Shown: positions 42,598 through 51,757, counted from the first letter of the stretch. The stretch: 64,000 nt of DNA from Pseudomonas kielensis (GCF_014236655.1 NZ_JACMYG010000003.1:62001-126000); one strand, 5' to 3'. The notes: generated from the sequence alone by a model not told the origin. Numbers and translations: made by a program.

Positions 42598-45498
42598 ATG
42601 TCGAATTCTCTGGCAAATCTGTTGGCGCGGATGAGGGCGGGTTCAGTGGTTCTGGGCTGGGGGGCGGTGGCGGCATTCGGTCGTGCCCAGCTCAATCGGC
42701 TGCTGGAAGAGCAGTACCTGCGCTGGTTGAGCGATTCGCGTTTCATACCGCCCATGAGTGGTTATTTGTACGTGACCCCGGACCACACCGAATCGGTACA
42801 GCTCGACTCGCTATTGCTGGGCAAACCGGTGCTGTCGTTTGCCTCGGCCTCTCTGCACAGGTCCAGGGTCACGGTGACCATGAACCTGATTGGCGGTACC
42901 TACACCGCCATGAGTTACCCGGTGACCGGGGTGCCTGCTCTGATGTCGAGCTTCAGCATTACCGAGGACATGGGCTACAGGATCGAGATGCAAATCGAAT
43001 TGGGCCACATCGAGGGCGAGGTCGATAAACGCGGGCGGGTGACCCTCGATCTGGCCAGCGACCCCAACCTTAAATGCAATCTGGGTGAGCTGCCCGGGGT
43101 ACAGAATAAAATTGCCGAGTTCATCCAGGGCTTCCTTGCGGCCCAGCCGGATGACCGCCGCATGTTCGAGTTGGGGCTGTTTGATTTCAGCGGCTATAAC
43201 CCCCTCAGCCCCACAGGCTTTTATATCCGCACGCAAAAAGCCCCTGGTTCCGGCGATTCGGCTGATGGTGCGGTACTGGTCTTCATTCGTCTGAAGGCCA
43301 GGGATGAGAATGGCCAGGGCTTGCCCACCGATGGCAGTAATTTCCCCTACCTGATTCCGGACGACACCAATGGGGCGAATCAACCGCTGTACAGCGCAGC
43401 CCTGGTGTTGAATCAACAGTGGCTGGAGTTGGTCGACGAAACGCAACTGGACGTGCTGAAGAATCTGCTGTTTCCCGGTGAAAACATCTTTGTCGAGACG
43501 CCGGGCGGTCGGCATCGTCCTGCGGACATGCTGATCCTGGGGAACGTCAAGGCCGCAACCGAGCACGTGGCGGTCGAGCCAGCTTTCGTCAATATGAAGG
43601 GCAGCAAGGTCCAGCAGTTCACCGCGCGCAAGAGTGACGGCAGCGTGGTCAGGGCCAGTTGGAGTGTGAGTAACCTGATCAGTCCGCTGGCGGTCGGCAC
43701 GATTACCGCCAACGGCGGCCTGTACACCTCGCCAGCGGCCTCGCGGTTGGGCAAGGAGCGCCAGCCGGTGCTGGTGACTGCGTCTTACACCCAGGACGGA
43801 CGCCAGCAAACGCGCTCCGCCATGGTGCTGGGGGTCTACGAAAACATGAGTATATCGCCCCGGGTATGTACCAGTGGGGTGGGCAGCACGGTTGACAAGA
43901 TTCCGCTGCGCGTCACCACCGTGACGGGGGGGGAGTTGATCTGGCCTACGCTGTTGCCGACGCAGGGCACGCTGACCCGGATTGATAATAATCGGGCGTT
44001 GTATACCCCGCCGGTGACGCAGGCTGAACCGCTGCAACTGGTCAGGCTCACCGTACAGGACAGAAGCAGTAACGAGTCGATCGAAGCGACGATTGTCGTG
44101 GTGGCGTCGGCGCAGACGCTGCAGGTGGATCCGCCCTATGTCTCGGAGATCAGCCAGTCCGAATTGGTTTACCTGCGGGCCGAGGACTATCAGAAGGAAG
44201 ATTGCCAATGGAGCGTCATCGGTGAAGGGGAAGTCAACGAAGATGGCGTTTTCACCCCGCCGGCGTTCGGCGCTTCACGGATCAGCGTGGTCAGGTGTGA
44301 CATTCAATACGATGGTGTCGGGCCCATCCGGCGTCGCGGTTTCAGCATCATCCAGCTCACCGAACGGGCGGAACCTGAGTTGCGTTGGAGCGAGTTGCAA
44401 AACTTCGATGTTTCAATCAATGGTGACGATAACCGCTGTTATGCCAACGGTCGCCAGCAAGTACCCGTGGTCGTGAAGATCGAGACGAAGCCGGTGAGAA
44501 TCGATGGCCGCGATCATTACGTTCCGGTCAGTGATGCGGACCTGGCGACATTGAAACTGGTCCACAAACTGACGGGCGCGGAGGTGCCGTTCATAACGCT
44601 TGGCGAGGAAGGCATCGAGCACAACAGCCCGTTGAAGTGGGCAGCAAACAAGCAGAGGAACCGTTTCCGCTATTTTCCCACCATGGCGCAACAGGCCCCA
44701 GCGGTGGTGCTGCCCAAGCCAGACAACAATGGCACGCGCTATCGCGAGCTCTACATCCACATGGCTGTTGAAGGCAATCAAACGTTTTTTGCCCGATTTC
44801 AAGGCAATGGGGCGACCTTTAGTTCGGGGGGGGTGGCGGCTGGCGAGGTGTCGGTGCGCGGTGTGTTTTCCGCTGCACCGTCGGAGGCGGAGTACCAGCT
44901 TGACCGTGAGCGTGTCGCTCAGGATCCCAACGGTCATGATGAGCCGAACGATCCGAGCAATCCGAATCGGGATGTGTTTAGTTACTACCTCTGGTCAACG
45001 GACTACTGGCGCCTGAGCTATCGGCGGCTTGGCTCTTACCCGGTGAGATTCTCGACCCTGCATATCGAAAAGAACATCTCGACGATTCAATGGGAAAGTG
45101 AACTGCTGGATGAAACCTTCTTCAGCTACACCTGTTATGCGTTTAACCCGGCGAACGGTGTCAACAGTGATTCACCTGCCCCCGAAGGTTTGTCATTCGA
45201 TCTGTACTTGAGAAATTTGTTCAAGGAAACCGGCAAGGTCTTGAGCGGCGCCTTTGAGGGTGGTTCCAAGCCTTCTCCGGGTCAGTTGCTGATCAGTTTG
45301 CATCGCACCCATGACATGAAGTTCTGGTATGACGGCATGGCGGGGGGAGATGTCTACCGGCTTTATCGAAAACTCCTGGATCCAGCGGTCATCTTTGTGT
45401 TGCTGGATGAGGACGGTAATCGCCATCGGTTGCAAATCGGCTTCGCGCCCCCGAGTACTGCAGACAGTCGCAACCGACTGGTGTTGTTGCCGCAATAA
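42598..45498 (+). CDS. P47/OrfX-like TULIP domain protein with C-terminal Ig-like domains (paralogue 2)
   Basis: 966 residues. The start LGWGAVAAFGRAQLNRLLEE aligns with the start of paralogue 1, and TGFYIRTQKA ... DGAVLVFIRLKA ... YLIPDDTNG ... LYSAALVLNQQWL repeats its second conserved block. From about residue 325 (VAVEPAFVNMKGSKVQQFTA) come Ig-like modules such as WSVSNLISPLAVGTITANGG and WSVIGEGEVNEDGVFTPPAF. The last 350 residues are unlike anything I know. No secretion signal. It is tightly packed between paralogue 1 and RHS-B, so the products probably act together. Confidence 0.62.
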   Translation: MSNSLANLLARMRAGSVVLGWGAVAAFGRAQLNRLLEEQYLRWLSDSRFIPPMSGYLYVTPDHTESVQLDSLLLGKPVLSFASASLHRSRVTVTMNLIGGTYTAMSYPVTGVPALMSSFSITEDMGYRIEMQIELGHIEGEVDKRGRVTLDLASDPNLKCNLGELPGVQNKIAEFIQGFLAAQPDDRRMFELGLFDFSGYNPLSPTGFYIRTQKAPGSGDSADGAVLVFIRLKARDENGQGLPTDGSNFPYLIPDDTNGANQPLYSAALVLNQQWLELVDETQLDVLKNLLFPGENIFVETPGGRHRPADMLILGNVKAATEHVAVEPAFVNMKGSKVQQFTARKSDGSVVRASWSVSNLISPLAVGTITANGGLYTSPAASRLGKERQPVLVTASYTQDGRQQTRSAMVLGVYENMSISPRVCTSGVGSTVDKIPLRVTTVTGGELIWPTLLPTQGTLTRIDNNRALYTPPVTQAEPLQLVRLTVQDRSSNESIEATIVVVASAQTLQVDPPYVSEISQSELVYLRAEDYQKEDCQWSVIGEGEVNEDGVFTPPAFGASRISVVRCDIQYDGVGPIRRRGFSIIQLTERAEPELRWSELQNFDVSINGDDNRCYANGRQQVPVVVKIETKPVRIDGRDHYVPVSDADLATLKLVHKLTGAEVPFITLGEEGIEHNSPLKWAANKQRNRFRYFPTMAQQAPAVVLPKPDNNGTRYRELYIHMAVEGNQTFFARFQGNGATFSSGGVAAGEVSVRGVFSAAPSEAEYQLDRERVAQDPNGHDEPNDPSNPNRDVFSYYLWSTDYWRLSYRRLGSYPVRFSTLHIEKNISTIQWESELLDETFFSYTCYAFNPANGVNSDSPAPEGLSFDLYLRNLFKETGKVLSGAFEGGSKPSPGQLLISLHRTHDMKFWYDGMAGGDVYRLYRKLLDPAVIFVLLDEDGNRHRLQIGFAPPSTADSRNRLVLLPQ

Positions 45499-45577
45499 CA
45501 GGCCTTCTCGAAGTCGCAGGCGCGCACTCGGTGGTGCCTGCGGTGGATTCCGTCATCTATGTAAAAGGGTATGGAAC

Positions 45578-48500
45578 ATGACCACATCCAGTGCGGTGCA
45601 TTCCCAGGCGTTTGCCTTCATGAGTTACTTGCAAGGCGGCGTCGACCCGCGTACCGGGCAATACACGCTGTCCCTCGACTTTCCCGAAATAAAAAGCAAC
45701 TGGCTATGCGGCCCGGACTTTATGTTCAAGTTGAGTTTTAATCCCATCAATATCATTGACTCCGGTTATGGTTTTGGTTGGAACCTCAATCTGAGCCAGT
45801 TCACCGCACACAACAGTATTCTATCGCTCAGTACCGGGGAAACATTCAAAGTTACCGGCAGTGGCACTGAGCCGGCGATCAGGGAAAAGAAACTCGACAG
45901 CTTCCATTTCTACAACAATCAGGACGGTACCTACCGCGTGGTGCACAAGTCCGGATTGATCGAAGTGCTCACGCTTGGCGGCAGCGGCGAGGACCGAGTG
46001 GCGTTGCCCAGCCAGATCTACGCCCCCAGTGGTCACAGCATCCACTTGACTTACGCCAGCTTCAGAGGCGGCCAGCGCTTGCAGTCGGTCAGAGATGCCC
46101 AGGGCGAGTTGTTGCGGATCAATCGCCCCAACGACTCGCAGGTCGAACTGCTGCTGCGCCCCTTCGACGGCCCTGGCGGAACCCCGCTGGCGCGCTATGA
46201 AATGGAATTGAACGGCAAAGGCTGGGTGACGAAGATTGTCCTGCCGACCCAGGAAAAACCCTCCTGGCGTTTCGACTATGGCAACGACCCGATCCGTGGC
46301 ATCCTTTGTCTGCACGAGGTCAAGACGCCCGCCGGTGGCCGTGAAACCATTGAGTACCAGGACGATGGGCACCCCTATCCGAACGGCGTGACACGACCCA
46401 ACCTGCCCCGGGTGACGCGCCACCGCACGTATCCCGGCTTCGGGCAACCGATGATGGAAGTCGTGTACACCTATTCGGTAAACAACTTTCTGGGCAACCG
46501 GGAGACGGTCAGTTGGGAAGACGGAATGGACCCGCTGTACAACGTTCCGCACACCTATGTGTACAGCAGTCACGCTGCTGAGCGGGTGGGTAGCGCGGTC
46601 GTTCGCCAGGTCGATCGCACCTTCAACCGCTTTCATCTGCTTACCGAAGAAAAGATCACTCAGGACCATTGCGTCCAGTTGCAGGCGACCCTGTATTACG
46701 CCGAAGACAAACCCTTTGCCCAGCAGCCTGCGCAGTTCCAGTTGCCCCGGCAAACCTCCAGCAGTTGGCGAATGGACAATGATGCCAGCAGGTTCCGCGA
46801 AGAGGTCACCCTCAGCGCGTTCGATGTCCATGGCAATCAGCTTGAGCAGGTCGAACCCAACGGCGTGCGCACGGTTCACACCTACTACCCGAAAGAAGCC
46901 AGCGACGGTTGCCCGGCCGATCCGCAAGGATTTGTCCGCAACCGCAAGGACAGCACGGTTTTCCCTTCGTCGCTCGAACAGCCAGGCGCCCCGACATTAC
47001 GCATGCGCTTGCGCTACCTGGCGCTCCCCGCGTTGACCGGCAGCGGCCAGGCGCCTTGGCTGAGCAGTGAAAGCGAGACCCTGCAGCAACTGCAGGGCAG
47101 CAACGAAGTCGAGCTGCAACGGACGCTGTACGCGTATCACGATCAACCCGGTGCGGTGTTCCTGCATGGTCGTCCAGCCAGTCAGCGCACGATGCTCAAT
47201 GGTCTGACCAGCACCACTGAATATGCCTACCGCACTCTCGACAGCGTATTGGCAGGTGAGACGGTACTGGAAACTATTGAAACCCTGACCGGTTTCGACC
47301 ATGGCGCCGAACCTGTGCGCAAGGTGACCACCCGTGAGGACTCGCTGGTCCACGGCCAGCCATTGCTCAGTTACGACGACAACGGCGTGAAAATCCGCAG
47401 TACGTATGACGAACTGCAACGGGTGACCAGTGAAACCGTATCGCCGGATGATGATGAGTTCAAAGCCACGCGGGCCTATACCTACTACCTGACCTCGCTG
47501 GATGGACAGCAAGCCCAGCAACAGGTCACGGATGTCAAGAATGTCACTACCCGCACCTATTTCGATGGCCTGAATCGACCGATCAACGAGCAACGGCAGA
47601 ACGCCGACAGTCTCACCCGCGCCGATGAATACCGCACAACCTGGTCAGCGCGATACGACGCGCTGCAGAACCTGATCGAGGAAACCCAGTTCGACTGGCG
47701 GGGCGAGGAGCAAGTCCCCCTGACTCGCACGTTCGATTACGACGCCTGGGGTATGCAGTGCTGCGTCACCGGCCCGGATGGTGTGCAGCTCCATGAACAG
47801 ACCGACCCGATTGGGGCGGTTGACTGGAAAGGACCGATCCAGCGGAGTTGGCGGCAGGGATCGGGCGTTGCGGCGAAGCGGGCCGGGATGACCGTGACCT
47901 ATGTCAATCTGTTTGAAAAGCCGGCGCACATCGAGCGCTTCGATACCGCCGGTGGCGCGATCAGCTTGCATGAGTACGGCTACGATGGCCTTGGCCAGAC
48001 CGTGCTGGAAATCGATGCCCGGTCCGGCAGGACCGAATACGCCTACGACAGCTTTGGTCGGATGATTCGTAACACGTTGCCAGACGGGGCCGTGGTCCAA
48101 CGTCGCTACGCGTTGCACAGCGCCGAAGACTTGCCGACTGAAATCAGTGTCAACGATGTCGTCCTCGGCAGGCAGGAGTTTGACGGGCTTGGCCGCATGA
48201 AGGCCTCGACCACCGGAGGCCGCAGGCAGGTCTTCAGTTACCTGCCCGGCATGATGCAGCCGGACACCGTCACGACGGCGAGCCAGCAACGGATCCACTA
48301 CCAGTACAATCCGCAGCTCAGTGAAGAGCCAATGCGTCGACAGTTGCCCGGGCAGGTCACGGCCGACTATGTCTACGACAAACAAAACGCCCGGCTGGTC
48401 AGTTGTCAGGAGCAGGCGCTGGGTATCAGTCGCCAATACTTCTCCACGGGTGAGCTCAAGAGCGAGCAGCGCAATCAACCGGGTGAATCCCATGCCATGC

Positions 48501-49405
48501 ACTACGACTACAGCCGCCTGGGCCAGCTCTTGAGTTACACCGATGTGCTGCAGCAGGTGCAGAGCTATGACTATGACGTTGCTGGGCGCCTGGAGTCGAC
48601 GCAACTGGGCAGCACTCACTCGGACTTCAGTTATGACGAGTTGGGGCAGACGGCAACCATCACGACCCGTGACAGTGCCAGTGGGCAGCAGGTGATCATT
48701 GCGCTTGAGTACGATGATTTGGGTCGAGAGATCCAGCGCACCTTCGACCTCAATGGCATCGAGCAACAATTGACCCAGGTCTATAACGCTGCCGACCTGG
48801 TGGAGCGACGAACCTTGAAGCAGGGCGACGCTGTGCTGCGTGACGAGACGTATGGCTACGACCTGCGGGGGCGTCTCACGCTCTATACCTGTGAGGGTAG
48901 CCAGCCCCCTGTCGATCCCTACGGTAAGGCGATCGCGCGGCAGGTGTTCAGGTTCGATGTCCTGGACAACCTGACCCAGGTGTTGACGACTGCGACGGAT
49001 GGGCAGCTCAATCGCGCGCTCTACCGTTTCGAGAACCCTCTGGACCCCGCGCAGTTGACCCGCGTCGAGAACAACGCGGGAGCACCTTACCCCGCCGAGA
49101 TTCTGCTCGAGTATGACGCCGATGGGCATTTGATCCACGACGAGGAGCAGCGTGTCCTGGAATACGACGCCCTGGGCCGCTTGACCCGCATCAGCGGCTT
49201 GTCAGGTGAACCTGGGAGCAACCTTGATTACGACCCTTTGGACACCCTCGTCGGCAAGGATGGCCCTGAAGGAGCGGAGCGACGTTTTTATCGAGATGGC
49301 GAACTGGCGAACCGAATTCAGGGGGCAGACGGCAGCACGTTCGTACGCGCGGCGGGAGTGGTACTCGCCGAGCACCAGACGGGGGATGTGCAAACACCTT
49401 CATGA
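45578..49405 (+). CDS. RHS-repeat protein lacking the RHS core (RHS-B)
   Basis: 1275 residues, from the ATG that gives MTTSSAVHSQAFAFMSYLQG, the same N-terminus as RHS-A (MTLSSSVHSQAFGF). The two align along their whole shared length: VDPRTGQYTLS, SNWLCGP, GWNLNLSQFT, FHFYNNQDGTYRVVH and the YD-repeat region (YEYDDLGRE-type units). It ends ...AGVVLAEHQTGDVQTPS, where RHS-A continues about 125 more residues to the RHS core and then a toxin tip. So it is a shell without core autoprotease site and without effector. The stop is five bases from the end of the convergent response-regulator gene. It may be a truncated remnant or a shell component working in trans. Confidence 0.8.
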   Translation: MTTSSAVHSQAFAFMSYLQGGVDPRTGQYTLSLDFPEIKSNWLCGPDFMFKLSFNPINIIDSGYGFGWNLNLSQFTAHNSILSLSTGETFKVTGSGTEPAIREKKLDSFHFYNNQDGTYRVVHKSGLIEVLTLGGSGEDRVALPSQIYAPSGHSIHLTYASFRGGQRLQSVRDAQGELLRINRPNDSQVELLLRPFDGPGGTPLARYEMELNGKGWVTKIVLPTQEKPSWRFDYGNDPIRGILCLHEVKTPAGGRETIEYQDDGHPYPNGVTRPNLPRVTRHRTYPGFGQPMMEVVYTYSVNNFLGNRETVSWEDGMDPLYNVPHTYVYSSHAAERVGSAVVRQVDRTFNRFHLLTEEKITQDHCVQLQATLYYAEDKPFAQQPAQFQLPRQTSSSWRMDNDASRFREEVTLSAFDVHGNQLEQVEPNGVRTVHTYYPKEASDGCPADPQGFVRNRKDSTVFPSSLEQPGAPTLRMRLRYLALPALTGSGQAPWLSSESETLQQLQGSNEVELQRTLYAYHDQPGAVFLHGRPASQRTMLNGLTSTTEYAYRTLDSVLAGETVLETIETLTGFDHGAEPVRKVTTREDSLVHGQPLLSYDDNGVKIRSTYDELQRVTSETVSPDDDEFKATRAYTYYLTSLDGQQAQQQVTDVKNVTTRTYFDGLNRPINEQRQNADSLTRADEYRTTWSARYDALQNLIEETQFDWRGEEQVPLTRTFDYDAWGMQCCVTGPDGVQLHEQTDPIGAVDWKGPIQRSWRQGSGVAAKRAGMTVTYVNLFEKPAHIERFDTAGGAISLHEYGYDGLGQTVLEIDARSGRTEYAYDSFGRMIRNTLPDGAVVQRRYALHSAEDLPTEISVNDVVLGRQEFDGLGRMKASTTGGRRQVFSYLPGMMQPDTVTTASQQRIHYQYNPQLSEEPMRRQLPGQVTADYVYDKQNARLVSCQEQALGISRQYFSTGELKSEQRNQPGESHAMHYDYSRLGQLLSYTDVLQQVQSYDYDVAGRLESTQLGSTHSDFSYDELGQTATITTRDSASGQQVIIALEYDDLGREIQRTFDLNGIEQQLTQVYNAADLVERRTLKQGDAVLRDETYGYDLRGRLTLYTCEGSQPPVDPYGKAIARQVFRFDVLDNLTQVLTTATDGQLNRALYRFENPLDPAQLTRVENNAGAPYPAEILLEYDADGHLIHDEEQRVLEYDALGRLTRISGLSGEPGSNLDYDPLDTLVGKDGPEGAERRFYRDGELANRIQGADGSTFVRAAGVVLAEHQTGDVQTPS

Positions 49406-49410
49406 CCGCG

Positions 49411-50145
49411 CTATACATGGAGTCCACTGACCCGTGCAAACTCCACCAGGCCACCGTCATGCTCAAGTCCCAACTTGTCCATGGCGGTGCGTTTCTGCCG
49501 ACTGATGGTTTTTTCGCTGCGGTTGAGCTGCAGGGCGATCTGGCGGCCAGACAGACCCTGGACAAACATCCGCACCACTTCAAGTTCTCGTTCGGAAAGA
49601 CTGGCCGAGGGTTTATCCGCGCCGGCGGACAGCAGCGTCTGGGCGTGCAGAATGCGCGCAAAGGTCGGGCACAGATAACGACGACCGTGTAGCACGCTTT
49701 CTGTTGCACGCTTGAGCTCAGGCAAGGCACTGCGTTTGTCGAACAGTGCGCAGACGTCCAGGTTGAGCAACGCCTGCAACAGGCAGGGATGGCTGAGCAT
49801 GGTCATCACAATCAAGCGGACATGGCCGAAGTGACGTCTGATGTAGCCGATCAACGCCAGACCATCGGGAAATTCGCCGTAGGGCATCGCGTAGTCAGTG
49901 ATCAGGATGTCACAGGGCTTTTGCTCCAGGTGCTCGACCAACTCCTCGGCGCTTTGGGCCTGGGCGACGATCGCGAAATCCTGGCTGAACGGCGGACACA
50001 GGGCCATTTCTGCGCCCATCAGCACCACCGGGTGATCGTCGGCAAGGATAATGCGAGTCCTGCCCGGCATGCCAAGGACAGGTGTTTCAGGTGTGTCGCC
50101 CCACAGTAGGGGAGCAGCAGAGAACAGCGGTTGCGCAGGGTTCAT
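49411..50145 (-). CDS. NarL/FixJ-type response regulator
   Basis: 244 residues. The receiver (about 28-150) has the acidic pair ADDHP (36-37) and the phospho-acceptor Asp84 in ILITDYAMPYG, with the conserved Thr/Lys at VMTM and FDKRS. The C-terminal LuxR-type helix-turn-helix is LSERELEVVRMFVQGLSGRQ, IALQLNRSEKTISRQKRTAM, RcsB-like. A Gln/Pro-rich 25-residue N-terminal extension precedes the receiver. No sensor kinase gene is in the window. It is 51 bases downstream of the LuxR-type gene and likely co-transcribed. Confidence 0.9.
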   Translation of the reverse strand: MNPAQPLFSAAPLLWGDTPETPVLGMPGRTRIILADDHPVVLMGAEMALCPPFSQDFAIVAQAQSAEELVEHLEQKPCDILITDYAMPYGEFPDGLALIGYIRRHFGHVRLIVMTMLSHPCLLQALLNLDVCALFDKRSALPELKRATESVLHGRRYLCPTFARILHAQTLLSAGADKPSASLSERELEVVRMFVQGLSGRQIALQLNRSEKTISRQKRTAMDKLGLEHDGGLVEFARVSGLHV

Positions 50146-50196
50146 GCGGTGTCTCGACAGGGACCAATAGCACGCCGGACACCGCAGGCCGCAGGT

Positions 50197-50481
50197 TCAA
50201 TTCAGTTGAATCAAACCTTGCTCGAGGGCCTTGAACACAGCGATCCAGCGCGATTTAACGTCGAATTTTCGACGGATGTTGTCTAAGTGATAATTCACGC
50301 CCGATTCAGTGCAATTGACAATCACTCCTATTTCCCACGACGACTTGCCTCTGGCAGTCCAGCCCAGCACCTCCTTTTCACGCTGGGTCAATGTGATTGC
50401 AGGCCCTTCAACGCTAGGTGGCTTCTCCCGGTGAGGTTGGCGGTCACGGGTACGCTTGGTCGTCGCAGTTGAATGGTTCAT
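50197..50481 (-). CDS. LuxR-type DNA-binding-domain-only regulator
   Basis: 94 residues from the ATG at 50481, preceded by GGGAG at a good distance; an ATG at 50496 has none. After a basic ~30-residue lead the protein is a single GerE/LuxR helix-turn-helix: [20 protein letters not shown], then [20 protein letters not shown] and [20 protein letters not shown]. This resembles the DNA-binding half of acyl-homoserine-lactone receptors, but the ~170-residue ligand-binding half is absent. A perfect lux box with a well-placed -10 lies upstream, suggesting autoregulation. It sits with the response regulator and the RHS/TULIP locus. Confidence 0.88.
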   Translation of the reverse strand: MNHSTATTKRTRDRQPHREKPPSVEGPAITLTQREKEVLGWTARGKSSWEIGVIVNCTESGVNYHLDNIRRKFDVKSRWIAVFKALEQGLIQLN

Positions 50482-50597
50482 GACAGGCACTCCCATTTAT
50501 CAATTACTGGAGTGGGCGCGATGGATCCTTCCTAAAATGGGCGTGGTCCTTGCGTCCGGCTGACAGACGCCTCGTAAGGCGCTGTAGGTTCAGCTCC

Positions 50598-50644
50598 GTT
50601 ATATCGCGGAAACAGCGCCTTGAAACCTGTAAGAACTAACAGGT
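50598..50644 (-). promoter_or_regulatory. Perfect lux box A with -10 hexamer upstream of the luxR-type gene
   Basis: ACCTGTAAGAACTAACAGGT (50625-50644) has perfect ACCTGT/ACAGGT half-sites in the 20-base lux-box geometry. Reading leftward on the minus strand, TATAAC (50603 to 50598) lies 21 bases beyond it, so the box would be centred about 43 bases before transcription start, the class II activator position. The start codon of the LuxR-type gene is about 117 bases beyond the -10. Confidence 0.8.
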
Positions 50645-50759
50645 GGAGCACATTAATGCAGCGAATGGAGTGGTTTCTGTCGGGCGTTTCACCTGCTCAT
50701 GTAGAGGTTTTCCTGTTATTGGCAAGGCTTTAGTTTCAGATCTACCGTCTATCGCGTTT

Positions 50760-51737
50760 TTACCGCTGCCACGCGTCCCCGTTGACCAGATTCGCCGGCC
50801 GCTGCCCAGCCAACGCCGCGAGCAGATTGTCGACCGCGCAGCGCGCCATGGCTTCGCGAGTTTCATGGGTTGCCGAGCCGATATGCGGGGTCGCCACCAG
50901 GTTATCCAGTTGCAGCAGGGGTGAGTTCGCGGGCAGCGGTTCACGTTCGAAAACATCCAGCCCGGCCGCGCGGATCTGCCGCTGTTGCAGGGCCTGGATC
51001 AGTGCCGGTTCATTCACCACCTTGCCCCGGGAAATATTGATGAAGATGCTGTCCGGGCGCATCAGGGCAAACTCCTTCGCGCCAATCAAGCCTTCGGTGG
51101 CGGCGGTCAGGGGCAAGGTCAGGCAAACGAAGTCCGCTTGTTGCAACAACTCGGGCAGGCTGCGGTACTGCGCATCGAAGCGTTTCTCCACGGCAGGTTT
51201 CGCGCTGTTGCTGTGGTAGAGGATCGGCATGCCAAAGCCGAAATGCCCGCGCTGGGCCAGCGCCTCGCCGATGCGGCCCATGCCGATGATGCCCAGGGTC
51301 TTGCCGTGTACGTCGCTGCCAAAGTGGGCCGGGCCGATATTGCCGGTCCAGCCGCCCGCACGCACCAGGCTGGCAAGTTCCACCACGCGCCGCGCCGTGG
51401 CCAGGATCAGTGCGAAACCGGTGTCGGCGGTGGTCTCGGTCAACACGTCCGGGGTGTTGCTGAGCAGGATCCGGCGCCGGGTCAGGTAATCGATGTCGTA
51501 GTTGTCGACACCCACCGAGACACTGGCGACGGCCTCAAGCTTGGGCGCCAGGTCAAGCAGCCCGGCATCCAGGCGCAGACTCGCGCCCAACAGGCCATGG
51601 GCGCCGGGCAAGGCATCGCGCAGGCGCATCAGGCCATCGTTGTCCAGGCGTTCGATCAGCGTCACCTCAACCTGCGCTTGCAGGCGCGCCATCAGCGCGG
51701 GAGACAGTTTCTTGTAGAGCACGACGTGCTTGTTCAT
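50760..51737 (-). CDS. 2-hydroxyacid dehydrogenase (2-ketogluconate/glyoxylate/hydroxypyruvate reductase type)
   Basis: 325 residues from the ATG at 51737 (GAAGGTGAACGG upstream). NAD(P) site GKTLGIIGMGRIGEALAQRG, catalytic Arg in NISRGKVV, Glu and His in FEREPLP and PHIGSATHETR define the D-isomer-specific 2-hydroxyacid dehydrogenases, close to TkrA/GhrB. The gene upstream is a KguT-like transporter fragment, so a role in 2-ketogluconate or gluconate metabolism is likely. Its start is only 20 bases from the transporter stop. Confidence 0.87.
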   Translation of the reverse strand: MNKHVVLYKKLSPALMARLQAQVEVTLIERLDNDGLMRLRDALPGAHGLLGASLRLDAGLLDLAPKLEAVASVSVGVDNYDIDYLTRRRILLSNTPDVLTETTADTGFALILATARRVVELASLVRAGGWTGNIGPAHFGSDVHGKTLGIIGMGRIGEALAQRGHFGFGMPILYHSNSAKPAVEKRFDAQYRSLPELLQQADFVCLTLPLTAATEGLIGAKEFALMRPDSIFINISRGKVVNEPALIQALQQRQIRAAGLDVFEREPLPANSPLLQLDNLVATPHIGSATHETREAMARCAVDNLLAALAGQRPANLVNGDAWQR

Positions 51738-51757
51738 CCGTTCACCTTCAATTCGAT

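Noticed and set aside
47645..49138. Long minus-strand open frames inside RHS-B (497 residues), inside the TULIP gene (42811-44208) and opposite the usher gene (29160-30488, plus strand)
   Set aside because: They are antisense shadows of GC-rich coding sequence; they show no motifs or ribosome sites and the sense frames have clear family features.
32286..49405. Classical Tc insecticidal toxin (TcA/TcB/TcC)
   Set aside because: I saw no SpvB/TcB-type beta-propeller domains and no TcA-type gene. The shared RHS N-terminus differs from TccC. The comparison is only by analogy.
49405..50145. RHS-B truncated by frameshift with its core continuing in another frame
   Set aside because: All three plus frames after 49405 were read; the sequence encodes the convergent response regulator and contains no RHS core motif.
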